Origin: an uncultured Oscillospiraceae bacterium
Lineage (GTDB): Bacteria; Bacillota; Clostridia; Oscillospirales; Oscillospiraceae
Length of the DNA: 34,296 nt
Direction: 5' to 3'
NCBI GenBank assembly: GCA_947624585.1
Contig: CANQKZ010000015.1
Coordinates: forward strand, 1 to 34,296
The position numbers were made by a program, and so were the translations under genes. This document shows, piece after piece, positions 7,778 through 14,637 of this stretch; position 1 is the stretch's first letter, and each line of letters begins with the position of its first letter. The notes beneath the pieces were generated by a model. The model made no database searches, had not been told where the DNA came from, and saw only the letters and a list, made by a program, of their open reading frames with translations.

Positions 7778-8971
7778 ATGAAAAACGTCATATTTATCTC
7801 CCCCAACTTCCCCGCCAACTACTGGCTCTTCTGCCGGGAGCTCAAGGCGAACGGCATGAACGTGCTGGGGATCGGCGACGAGCGCTACGAGCGGCTGGAG
7901 CCGGGGCTTCGGGAGAATCTGACAGAATATTATAAGGTGGACAACCTGGAAAATTATGACTCGGTCTACCGGGCGGTGGCCTTTCTCATCTTCAAGCACG
8001 GGCCCATCGACTGGCTGGAGTCCAACAACGAGTACTGGCTGGAGCGGGACGCCAAGCTGCGCACAGCCTTCCACATCACCACCGGTTTCCAGGAGGCGGA
8101 CATCCCCGCCATCAAGCTGAAGTCCCAGATGAAGGAGTACTACCGCCGCGCCGGGATCCCCACGGCACGGTACCATATCGTGGAAGAGATCGAAGACTGC
8201 CGGGAATTCATCGCGGAGGTGGGGTACCCCGTGGTGGTGAAGCCCGACAACGGCGTGGGCGCCTCGGACACCCACGCGCTGAAGAGCGACGGGGCGCTGG
8301 TCAAGTTTTTTGAGATGAAGGACTCCAAGGTCAGCTACATCATGGAGGAATACGTCCACGCGGAGGTCAACTCCTACGACGCCATCTACGACTCCCACGG
8401 CGAGCCCATGTTTGAGACGGGGAATGTGACGCCGGTGTCCATCATGGACATCGTCAACGACGGGGACAACTCCATCTACTACATCCTCCGGGACCTGCCG
8501 GAGGACACGCGGGCCGCCGGGCGGGCCACGGCCAAGGCCTTCGGCGTCAGGAGCCGGTTCATCCACTTTGAGTTCTTCCGCCTCACCCAGGACCAGGAGG
8601 GCCTTGGGAAGAAGGGGGATCTGGTGGGGCTGGAGGTCAATATGCGGCCCAGCGGCGGATACACCCCGGACATGATCGACTTTGCCCACGGCACCAACGT
8701 CTACAAGGTCTGGGCGGACATGGTGGCCTTTGACAGGACGAGCACCCCGGAGAAGGACCGGTACTTCTGCGCGTATCTGGGCCGCCGGGACGGGAAGGAT
8801 TTCGTCATGAGCCACGAGGACATCATGGGCAAATACGGCGCGCGCATGAAACTGGTGGGGCGCATCCCCCAGGTCCTGGCCGGGGCCATGGGCAATCAGA
8901 TGTATATCGCCGTCTTCCCCACACGGGAGGAGATGGACGGGTTCTATCGGGACACGCTGGCCTGCCGGTGA
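7778..8971 (+). CDS. ATP-grasp domain enzyme of unknown substrate
   Basis: The 397-residue protein begins with a Rossmann-like pre-ATP-grasp segment (MKNVIFISPNFPANYWLFCR). The ATP-grasp core follows at about 110-300: KSQMKEYYRRAGIPTARY, YPVVVKPDNGVGASDT with the ATP-binding Lys155, YIMEEYVHAEVNSYDA, and the metal-binding LEVNMRPSGGYTPDM. Such stand-alone enzymes form amide or peptide-like bonds from a carboxylate, ATP and an amine. The neighbours (a hydrolase and an exoribonuclease) do not reveal the substrate. ATG 7778 has AAAGCGGAA upstream. It is separated from the hydrolase by MITE A1. Confidence 0.85.
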   Translation: MKNVIFISPNFPANYWLFCRELKANGMNVLGIGDERYERLEPGLRENLTEYYKVDNLENYDSVYRAVAFLIFKHGPIDWLESNNEYWLERDAKLRTAFHITTGFQEADIPAIKLKSQMKEYYRRAGIPTARYHIVEEIEDCREFIAEVGYPVVVKPDNGVGASDTHALKSDGALVKFFEMKDSKVSYIMEEYVHAEVNSYDAIYDSHGEPMFETGNVTPVSIMDIVNDGDNSIYYILRDLPEDTRAAGRATAKAFGVRSRFIHFEFFRLTQDQEGLGKKGDLVGLEVNMRPSGGYTPDMIDFAHGTNVYKVWADMVAFDRTSTPEKDRYFCAYLGRRDGKDFVMSHEDIMGKYGARMKLVGRIPQVLAGAMGNQMYIAVFPTREEMDGFYRDTLACR

Positions 8972-9021
8972 GGGACGCGGCGAAAAACGCGCCCGGCTTC
9001 AAGAGAAAAGGAGAAAAGGAA

Positions 9022-9969
9022 ATGAAAAAGGACATCAGGATCGCCGATATGGCGGTGGGGGACGAGATCGAGGGCTTCTACATCCTCAAGACCGCCCAGA
9101 ACAAGGTATCCAACAACGGCAAGCCCTATCTGAACGCCACGCTTTCCGACTGCACCGGCGACATCGACGCCAAGGCGTGGGACTACCCAGGCCCTCTGGG
9201 GCCCAATGAGGAGGGGAAGGTCGTGCGGCTCCGGGCCTCCGTTTCCGAGTACCGGGGGTCCTTGCAGGTGACGGTGGACAGGATCCGCCTGTCCGACGAA
9301 AACGACGAGTTCGACTTATCCGACCTGGTGCCCGTGGCGCCCATGGACGCCGAGGCCGGGTACAGGGAGCTCCTGGCGCTGGTGGCGTCCATCGAGGACG
9401 CGGACTACCGGGATGTGACCGAGGCGCTTTTGGAGCGGCACGGGGAGATCATGAAGACCATGCCGGCGGCAAAGAGCGTCCACCACAGCTTTTTGAGCGG
9501 ACTTCTCATGCACACCCTGAACATGATGCGCCAGGCGGACTTCCTGGCGAAGCTGTACCAGGACACCGTGGACCGGAGTTTGCTGCTCGCGGGGACGTGT
9601 CTTCACGATCTGGGCAAGCAGTGGGAATTTGAGTACTCCGAGCTGGGCCTGGTGACCGAGTACTCCACGGCGGGCGAGCTTTTGGGGCACCTGGTGATGG
9701 GCGCCCAGGAGGTGTCCGACGCAGCCCGGGGACTGGGCATCCCGGAGGAGAAGGGGATGCTTCTCCAGCATATGCTCCTGTCCCACCACGGCGAGCCGGA
9801 GTTCGGCGCAGCCGTCCGCCCCATGTGCGCCGAGGCGGAGCTGCTGTCCATGATCGACAAGATCGACAGCCGCATGGAGATTTACAGGGAAAACCTGGAA
9901 AATGTCGCCGCCGGCAACTTCTCCGGCCGCATCTTCGCGCTGGAGAAGAGGATATACAGGCATATGTGA
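9022..9969 (+). CDS. yhaM: 3'-5' exoribonuclease, YhaM family
   Basis: A 315-residue protein with an N-terminal OB-fold nucleic-acid-binding domain (about 1-100; IADMAVGDEIEGFYILKTAQ, then YLNATLSDCTGDIDAKAW) and a C-terminal HD hydrolase domain. Metal ligands are visible in SVHHSFLSGLLMHTLNM and AGTCLHDLGKQWEF (His195-Asp196), with a later LLSHHGEPEFGA. This order is the YhaM/Cbf1 signature. The track starts 18 codons earlier, but ATG 9022 follows AAAAGGAGAAAAGGA and gives the usual N-terminus MKKDIRI. It probably trims RNA 3' ends in the cytoplasm. It ends in a strong terminator at 10004. Confidence 0.9.
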   Translation: MKKDIRIADMAVGDEIEGFYILKTAQNKVSNNGKPYLNATLSDCTGDIDAKAWDYPGPLGPNEEGKVVRLRASVSEYRGSLQVTVDRIRLSDENDEFDLSDLVPVAPMDAEAGYRELLALVASIEDADYRDVTEALLERHGEIMKTMPAAKSVHHSFLSGLLMHTLNMMRQADFLAKLYQDTVDRSLLLAGTCLHDLGKQWEFEYSELGLVTEYSTAGELLGHLVMGAQEVSDAARGLGIPEEKGMLLQHMLLSHHGEPEFGAAVRPMCAEAELLSMIDKIDSRMEIYRENLENVAAGNFSGRIFALEKRIYRHM

Positions 9970-9980
9970 TACCGAAGCCA

Positions 9981-10000
9981 ATACTAATATTCAATCAAAA
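9981..10000. repeat. Solitary family-B terminal repeat
   Basis: ATACTAATATTCAATCAAAA matches the outer end of family B elements almost exactly but has no partner of its own. The yhaM terminator follows and then a complete B copy at 10051. It is probably the remnant of an older insertion. Confidence 0.6.
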
Positions 10001-10003
10001 TGA

Positions 10004-10040
10004 GCCGCCCCGGGTCAAAATCCGGGGCGGCGCTTTGTCT
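10004..10040 (+). terminator. Rho-independent terminator after yhaM
   Basis: GCCGCCCCGG, an 8-nt loop and CCGGGGCGGC form a perfect 10-bp stem (10004-10031), followed by a T-rich tail (GCTTTGTCTATTCCTTTTT). Confidence 0.88.
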
Positions 10041-10050
10041 ATTCCTTTTT

Positions 10051-10212
10051 ATACTAATATCTATTTAAAAGGAGACACCGAGCGGCGAGGATTTTTCGTG
10101 TCAGGCAAGGAAGACGCCTCAGGGAATACTGTATGTATTTTCAAGGCGGCTGACGCAGCATGACGTGAAAAAAGACCGCCGTGAATATCTTGTTTTGATT
10201 GGATATTAGTAT
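10051..10212 (-). mobile_element. MITE-like element, family B, copy B1
   Basis: A 162-bp element bounded by ATACTAATATCTATTTAAA and TTGATTGGATATTAGTAT, in the opposite orientation to B2 and B3. The core includes the AGGGAATACTGTATGTATTTTC hairpin region, shared in reverse complement with the other copies. It lies between the convergent yhaM and glycosyltransferase genes and supplies the 3' half of a small reading frame at 10141-10281. Confidence 0.82.
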
Positions 10213-10281
10213 CAGGGCGAAGAAGCTCACGAAGAGGGCCGGCAGGAAGAGGAGGGCGGATTCGAGGAGATGTGTTTTCAC
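10141..10281 (-). pseudogene. Short membrane-peptide frame, likely a gene stump cut by MITE B1
   Basis: Starting at GTG 10281, 8 bp after the glycosyltransferase stop, the frame encodes a hydrophobic stretch (HLLESALLFLPALFVSFFAL). It then crosses into element B1 at about 10212, and the last 23 residues come from the element. There is no good ribosome site. The first half looks like the membrane N-terminus of a longer protein that once followed the glycosyltransferase, but the parent family cannot be named. Expression is uncertain. Confidence 0.35.
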
Positions 10282-10289
10282 GGTATAAC

Positions 10290-11528
10290 TCACGTCAGGT
10301 CCCGGATGGACAGGTTCGCCTTGTGCTCGATGGGCTTCCATTCCACCTTTTGGAAGACGGCGGCGATGGAGATGGGGATATAGGTGAGCATGAACACCGG
10401 GAAGGTCAGTGTGTAGAGGACCTTTTTCAAATTGGACGTGTGTATGTGCCGCCACTCCCGCGCCGTGGTGACGCCGCCGATGAAAAGCATGAAGAGGTAC
10501 GTCCCCGCCAGGGACCGGAGCGCGGGCCAGATCAGCTGCCAGGCGGCGCCGCCGGACAGGAGCGCCAGGACGGATGCCAGGGTGTTGACCGCGAATCCCA
10601 GACAGGCCAGGACCATGGCGGGCATGATGGACAAAACGAGGTCGAAGCAGGAGAAGCTGCCGCGGGCCGCGCCGCTGAGGAGCCTGCCGCCGTACCGGCG
10701 GAAAACCTGGAGGAAGCCTTTGGACCAGCGGAGGCGCTGGGCCCAGGACTGGGAGAATTTGACGGGCTGTTCGTCGAAGAGCTCCGCGTCCGGGGCGTAG
10801 CCGATGCGGTCGCCACGAACCATGCAGTCGGCGGTGAACTCCGTGTCCTCGGTGAGCAGGTGGAAGGGCCAGCCGCCGTTGCGCTCCAGGATCTCGCGGC
10901 TCACCAGAAATCCGGTGCCGGACACCACGGCGCTGGAGCCAAGAAGGGAGCGGGCGTGGTTCAGAAATTCCGAATCCCTCAAAAACCACAGGGCGTACCC
11001 GGCGCTGATCCAGTTGTCGCCGAAGTTTTTGGAGTTGCGGAAGCTGGTGACCACCGGGCAGTCCTCCGAAAAGCGGCGGTTCATGGCGGTGATGTACCCC
11101 GGGGAGAGCAGGTTGTCCGCGTCGAAGACGAAATATCCGTCGTACACGTCGCCCCGCTCGCACCGGATGCGCCGGAGGAGGAAGTCCAGCGCATACCCCT
11201 TGCCCACGCGCCCCGTGTCGAACCGCTCGTAGACGGCGGCCCCCGCCTCACGGGCGGCCAGGGCGGTGCTGTCGGTGCAGTTGTCCGCAACAACGAAGAC
11301 GCTGACCAGCTCCGCCGGGTAGTCCTGACGTTTTATGGATTCAATGAGGTTCCCGATGACCGTCTCCTCATTCCGCGCCGCGATCAGCACCGCGTACCGG
11401 CGGAGCACGGCGGGACCCCTGAGCCTGTCCCGGCGGACAAGGGGGACCAGCAGGTAGATGAGCTGGTAGAGGTAGCAGGCGAAAAACAGGATGGAAATGA
11501 CGGTGTTGACCGTTCGCAAGAATAACAT
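10290..11528 (-). CDS. Processive family-2 glycosyltransferase, membrane-bound
   Basis: The 412-residue protein has one N-terminal membrane segment (about 5-30), a GT-A catalytic domain (about 45-275), and C-terminal membrane segments (about 290-380). Catalytic motifs are AARNEE, FVFDADN (Asp136-Asp138), LLTEDTEF (Glu227-Asp228 as the acceptor/base site) and QRLRW (264-268). The D, DxD, ED, QxxRW pattern is that of cellulose, chitin, hyaluronan and poly-GlcNAc synthases. It probably makes a cell-surface polysaccharide or glycolipid at the membrane; the sugar is unknown. ATG 11528 is preceded by AAAGGAGG. A tandem operator-like array lies directly upstream. Confidence 0.88.
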   Translation of the reverse strand: MLFLRTVNTVISILFFACYLYQLIYLLVPLVRRDRLRGPAVLRRYAVLIAARNEETVIGNLIESIKRQDYPAELVSVFVVADNCTDSTALAAREAGAAVYERFDTGRVGKGYALDFLLRRIRCERGDVYDGYFVFDADNLLSPGYITAMNRRFSEDCPVVTSFRNSKNFGDNWISAGYALWFLRDSEFLNHARSLLGSSAVVSGTGFLVSREILERNGGWPFHLLTEDTEFTADCMVRGDRIGYAPDAELFDEQPVKFSQSWAQRLRWSKGFLQVFRRYGGRLLSGAARGSFSCFDLVLSIMPAMVLACLGFAVNTLASVLALLSGGAAWQLIWPALRSLAGTYLFMLFIGGVTTAREWRHIHTSNLKKVLYTLTFPVFMLTYIPISIAAVFQKVEWKPIEHKANLSIRDLT

Positions 11529-11556
11529 AACCGCGCCTCCTTTATGATGTGGTCAA

Positions 11557-11562
11557 ATCATA
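11557..11562 (-). promoter_or_regulatory. -10 box of the glycosyltransferase promoter
   Basis: TATGAT on the minus strand, about 28 bp before the start codon. There is no recognisable -35 box 16-18 bp upstream (an A/T tract instead), which suggests an activator-dependent promoter. Confidence 0.45.
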
Positions 11563-11571
11563 ACAGAAGCG

Positions 11572-11650
11572 CGGTTAAGAAAAAATCCGGGAAACGGTTA
11601 AGGAAAATTAAAGGTTATTTTAAGGGTTATTTTAAGGGTTGTTTTAAGGG
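11572..11650. repeat. Phased TTAA-box repeats upstream of the glycosyltransferase
   Basis: Three contiguous 12-bp units, TTATTTTAAGGG twice and TTGTTTTAAGGG once (11615-11650), plus two copies of CGGTTAAG (11572-11579, 11595-11602) spaced 23 bp apart. The spacing of one to two helical turns and the position upstream of a -10 without a -35 look like a binding array for an activator, for example an OmpR/PhoB-type response regulator. The last unit overlaps the stop codon of the upstream gene. Confidence 0.6.
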
Positions 11651-12630
11651 ATCCGGACCTCCGTATTTCCGATCCGCAGCGCCGCAAGGTCGTTCAGGTT
11701 GACGGGGATCCGGAAGTGGGCGGTGCAGAGGAAGTCCTCTCCGTCGGGGTTCCCCAGGTTCTCGTCGCAGGGGATCTCCGCGCCGTCGGACAGGATCGCC
11801 ACAAATTGGTCGGGATCCGGCAGCTCCCGAGAGCTGTCGTGGCAGAAGCGGATGCCGGTGCTGGTGACGGTCACATCCCGGGCGGTGAAGCGGAACGGCT
11901 GGCGCTCCGGGAACGTCTCCCACTCCGCCTCCACGTCGCCCAGGGAGAGGATCTGGAACGCCTCCCGCAGATCCAGGTCGAAGCGGAAGCTCCACTCCCC
12001 CGCCGCCTCCACCTTTTCCCTGTCGCCGAAGGGGCCGCGGCGGGTGAGGTCCCGGAGCGTCAGCTCCACGGGCACCGGGTCCCCCTCCGGGGTGAATCGG
12101 GCGGCGACGGAGGTGTATCGGACCAGGAACAGCAGCGCCCCGGCGCCGTCGCCGCCCTGGAAGGAGCATCCGCAGGCCGACATGGAGGCCGCGGACTCGG
12201 CGGGCCAGCAGGAGAATCCGTCAAATCTGTAGTCGGCGCGGGCCCTGGGCAGGACGCCGGTGACGCGCAGGAGGATCTGGAAGGAGTCGTCCCCCACGGC
12301 GGCGGAGTCCACCGTCACGGTGACGCCGTCCACGGTCCGGCTCCGGCCGATCTCCTGGCTCAGGCCCCGGATCAGGGCCTCCTGGGCCGCGCCCATGGCC
12401 TCGCCGGTGAGGCGGAGCCAGGCTTCACCAAAGAATTCCGTGATGCCCTCCCCCCGGACGGCCGCCGCCACCGTGCCGCACAGGAGCGTCAGCAGAAGCA
12501 CCGCCGCCAGGAGAAGCGGAAGGCGGCGGCTATGCCGCTTGGGCGCCATATCATCGAGCTCATTCAAATATTCCTCGCGCACATCCGAAAGGCCCGCGAA
12601 GAGCCTCCCGGCGCTGTCGGTTTTGTTCAT
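11644..12630 (-). CDS. Membrane-anchored anti-sigma-factor-like protein
   Basis: A 328-residue protein with a cytoplasmic N-terminus (about 1-38; LFAGLSDVREEYLNELDD), one membrane helix (about 43-63; LPLLLAAVLLLTLLCGTVAA) and a large extracytoplasmic beta-rich region. The layout matches Clostridial proteins encoded directly after ECF sigma factors (DUF4179-like) and presumed to hold the sigma factor at the membrane. I moved the start from 12756 to ATG 12630, which overlaps the sigma stop as ATGA, implying translational coupling. The signal sensed is unknown. No conserved HxxxCxxC zinc anti-sigma motif is visible. Confidence 0.7.
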   Translation of the reverse strand: MNKTDSAGRLFAGLSDVREEYLNELDDMAPKRHSRRLPLLLAAVLLLTLLCGTVAAAVRGEGITEFFGEAWLRLTGEAMGAAQEALIRGLSQEIGRSRTVDGVTVTVDSAAVGDDSFQILLRVTGVLPRARADYRFDGFSCWPAESAASMSACGCSFQGGDGAGALLFLVRYTSVAARFTPEGDPVPVELTLRDLTRRGPFGDREKVEAAGEWSFRFDLDLREAFQILSLGDVEAEWETFPERQPFRFTARDVTVTSTGIRFCHDSSRELPDPDQFVAILSDGAEIPCDENLGNPDGEDFLCTAHFRIPVNLNDLAALRIGNTEVRIP

Positions 12631-13181
12631 ACGGTCAGTCCCTCCTTCTCCAGGGCGTCCCGGAGGTGCGCGCGAAGGCGCGTCAGGCGCTTGGTGACGC
12701 TGTTGGGCGTACCGCCCGCGCTTTTCGCGATGTCCCGCACGCTCTCGCCCCGCCAATACCGGCGCAGGAAGAGCCGCCGGTCCTCCGGCTTCAGCGAGCC
12801 GAGCCAGAGGTCCAGAAATTCCGTCAGCTCCCGGCCCTCCAGTTCCCGCTCCGGGTCACAGGGGTCGGGGATGCAGTCGGTGAGCTCCTCCAAGAGGAGC
12901 TCCGCGCCGCCCCGGCGCTGCCGGCGGTCCCGCTTCCACCGGTCGAAGGCCAGATTCCGGGTCACACGGGCAAGCCAAAGCCCCAGCCGGTCCGGCCGGT
13001 CCGGAGGGATGGCGTTCCAGGCCCGCAGATACGTGTCGTTGACGCACTCCTCCGCGTCCGGCTCGGAGCCCAGGATATTCACCGCCACCCGGCGGCACAG
13101 GGGACCGTATTTTTTCGCCGTCTCCCCCACCGCCGCCTGCTCCCGGCGGAAGTACAGGTCCAGGATTTCCGCGTCCTCCAA
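12627..13181 (-). CDS. RNA polymerase sigma factor, ECF/sigma-70 family
   Basis: The 184-residue protein has region 2 (about 10-75; DAEECVNDTYLRAWNAIP, then LGLWLARVTRNLAFDRWKR for -10 recognition) and region 4 (about 125-180; LKPEDRRLFLRRYWRGESVRD with a helix-turn-helix, TPNSVTKRLTRLRAHLR). It directs a small regulon when released by its partner, here the overlapping downstream membrane protein. The start is TTG 13181 with AAAGGGGG upstream; TTG may limit its synthesis. The targets are not evident, though the neighbouring surface glycosyltransferase is a candidate. Confidence 0.9.
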   Translation of the reverse strand: MEDAEILDLYFRREQAAVGETAKKYGPLCRRVAVNILGSEPDAEECVNDTYLRAWNAIPPDRPDRLGLWLARVTRNLAFDRWKRDRRQRRGGAELLLEELTDCIPDPCDPERELEGRELTEFLDLWLGSLKPEDRRLFLRRYWRGESVRDIAKSAGGTPNSVTKRLTRLRAHLRDALEKEGLTV

Positions 13182-13205
13182 GGGTCCGCCCCCTTTCTCG
13201 ATCTT

Positions 13206-13219
13206 TTAGGGAACCTCTG
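13206..13219 (-). repeat. Fragment of a family-A terminal repeat
   Basis: TTAGGGAACCTCTG matches the outer end of family A (including the TA border), but the similarity stops after 14-18 bp and no second end is found nearby. It is probably a solo end or a decayed copy. Confidence 0.45.
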
Positions 13220-13270
13220 CTTATAAAGACGACGTTTTTCTGAAAATGTGCCATGAAGAGCGGCGGGGGG

Positions 13271-13825
13271 TTATTTTGCGAACATACGGCCTCCCAGGAG
13301 GTTGCGGGTCACGGTGCCGAGGGTGTCCACGGTGAGGCCCTGGCCTTGGGTGAGCCACATATACATGAGCTCGTAGGTGACGCCGGCCACGGACGCCTTT
13401 ATGTAGGGGAGCTGCCAGGGCTCGCATTGGAAGAGAGGGTCCAGGATCTGCGTGTCCTCCACGAAGAAGGAACGGTTGCAGTCCTGGTACAGGTACCCCA
13501 TCTCCTGCCGGAACAGCAGGGTCAGAAAGTCCCGGCTGTCCCCCCAGAAGAGGAAATAGTCGATGAGCAGCTCCTCCGGCTCCGGCGCCGAGGCCGTAAG
13601 CTTCGTGAGATACCGCCGGAAGAGGCCGTGGAGCAGGTACACCAGGATGTCCTCCCGGCGCTGGAAATTAGTGTAAAATGTCTGCCGGGACAGGCCCGCC
13701 CGGGAGGTGATGTCCGAGACGGTGATGTCCTTGAAGGGCTTGTAGAGCATCAGCTTCAAAAGCGTCTCCGAAAGGGCGTTCTTGGAGCGCAGGGCCATGG
13801 GGTTCTCATACTTCTGTTCCAGCAT
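13271..13825 (-). CDS. TetR/AcrR-family transcriptional regulator
   Basis: The 184-residue protein has an N-terminal helix-turn-helix at about 15-60 (ALSETLLKLMLYKPFKDITV, SDITSRAGLSRQTFYTNF) and an all-helical C-terminal ligand-binding domain with the LLFRQEMGYLYQDC and VTYELMYMWLTQG segments of the DhaS/clostridial TetR group. The start was trimmed from 13870 to ATG 13825, which has GGAGG 7 nt upstream. It has a strong promoter and a palindrome across the -10 region, consistent with autorepression. The regulated neighbours may be the TauE-like and AI-2E permease genes just upstream, but this is inference. Confidence 0.88.
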   Translation of the reverse strand: MLEQKYENPMALRSKNALSETLLKLMLYKPFKDITVSDITSRAGLSRQTFYTNFQRREDILVYLLHGLFRRYLTKLTASAPEPEELLIDYFLFWGDSRDFLTLLFRQEMGYLYQDCNRSFFVEDTQILDPLFQCEPWQLPYIKASVAGVTYELMYMWLTQGQGLTVDTLGTVTRNLLGGRMFAK

Positions 13826-13869
13826 CGTATGCCTCCGCAACTGTAAATCTAAGGTTTGAAACCCTGACA

Positions 13870-13898
13870 ATTGTAAATTCTTTTACACGAGATGTCAA
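13870..13898 (-). promoter_or_regulatory. Promoter and operator-like palindrome of the TetR gene
   Basis: On the minus strand a perfect TTGACA (13893-13898), 17-bp spacer and TACAAT (13870-13875). A perfect palindrome GTAAA-N4-TTTAC (13873-13886) overlaps the -10 and spacer, a typical place for an autoregulatory TetR operator. The binding role is inferred. Confidence 0.75.
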
Positions 13899-13903
13899 GA
13901 GTT

Positions 13904-14272
13904 TTATTTCCCAAAGAACATTTTAGCACCGACGGCTATGCAGAATATGCCGAAAAGGCGGCGGAGGAGGGAGGGATCCACCGAGGACGCGGCGAGGGCG
14001 GTGATGGCGGCGGAGGCCATGCCGGGGAGGGCGGTCCAGAGGGCGGCTTTTTTCTCCACCAGGCCGTTTTTGAAGTGGGAGACAAGGGCGGCGGCGGAGG
14101 TGGGCAGGAAGTACAGCAGGTTCACCCCTTGGGCGGCGGCCTGCCGGAGGTGCGCCGCCTGGGTCATCCACAGGAGCAGCAGCGAACCGCCGCCCAAGCC
14201 GTACCCGGACAGGACCCCGCAGAGAAAGCCCGCCAGGGCATTGAGTCCTGTCAGGACGTTTGCCCCGGTCAT
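13904..14272 (-). CDS. Half-size TauE/SafE permease, second subunit
   Basis: The 122-residue membrane protein has about four helices. The N-terminal GFLCGVLSGYGLGGGSLLLL is the glycine-rich repeat of the TauE/SafE (sulfite/organo-anion exporter) family, followed by AAAQGVNLLYFLPTSAAALV. Full family members have about 250 residues and two such repeats; this gene encodes one. Its ATG at 14272 overlaps the stop of the other half gene by 4 bp (ATGA), so equal, coupled synthesis and a heterodimer are likely. The substrate is unknown. Confidence 0.8.
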   Translation of the reverse strand: MTGANVLTGLNALAGFLCGVLSGYGLGGGSLLLLWMTQAAHLRQAAAQGVNLLYFLPTSAAALVSHFKNGLVEKKAALWTALPGMASAAITALAASSVDPSLLRRLFGIFCIAVGAKMFFGK

Positions 14273-14637
14273 CCCAGCACGCTCCTGACGCCCCCGAAGA
14301 GGATGAGCAGGGCGAATGCTTTCGTGAGCACCCTGGGCGGCACCCGCCGGTAGCTGAGGCCGGAGACGGCCCCGCCCAGGACGCCGCCCAGCAGGTAGGG
14401 CCAGGCCGTCCCCAGGTCGAGGCCGACCCGCATCCGGTAGATCCAGGCGGAGACGGCGCACATGGGGAACATCACCGCCACGCTGGTGGCGAAGACCCGT
14501 TCGTCGTCGAGTCCGATCCAGCCCCGCAGGAGGGGCACCAGCGCCATGCCTCCGCCGCCGCCGAAAAATCCGTTGACCGCGCCGGACACAGCGCCGGTCA
14601 CCAGGAGACGGAGCTTTTGAGCCTTGTCTATTTCCAT
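14269..14637 (-). CDS. Half-size TauE/SafE permease, first subunit
   Basis: Another 122-residue half permease: LVTGAVSGAVNGFFGGGGGM is the first glycine-rich repeat of the family, followed by VFATSVAVMFPMCAVSAWIY and LGGVLGGAVSGLSYRRVP. The start was moved from 14802 to ATG 14637, which follows AAAGGA. It overlaps the upstream AI-2E-type gene by 10 bp and the second half gene by 4 bp, forming one coupled operon. Together the two halves reconstitute a normal-length TauE/SafE protein. Confidence 0.8.
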   Translation of the reverse strand: MEIDKAQKLRLLVTGAVSGAVNGFFGGGGGMALVPLLRGWIGLDDERVFATSVAVMFPMCAVSAWIYRMRVGLDLGTAWPYLLGGVLGGAVSGLSYRRVPPRVLTKAFALLILFGGVRSVLG

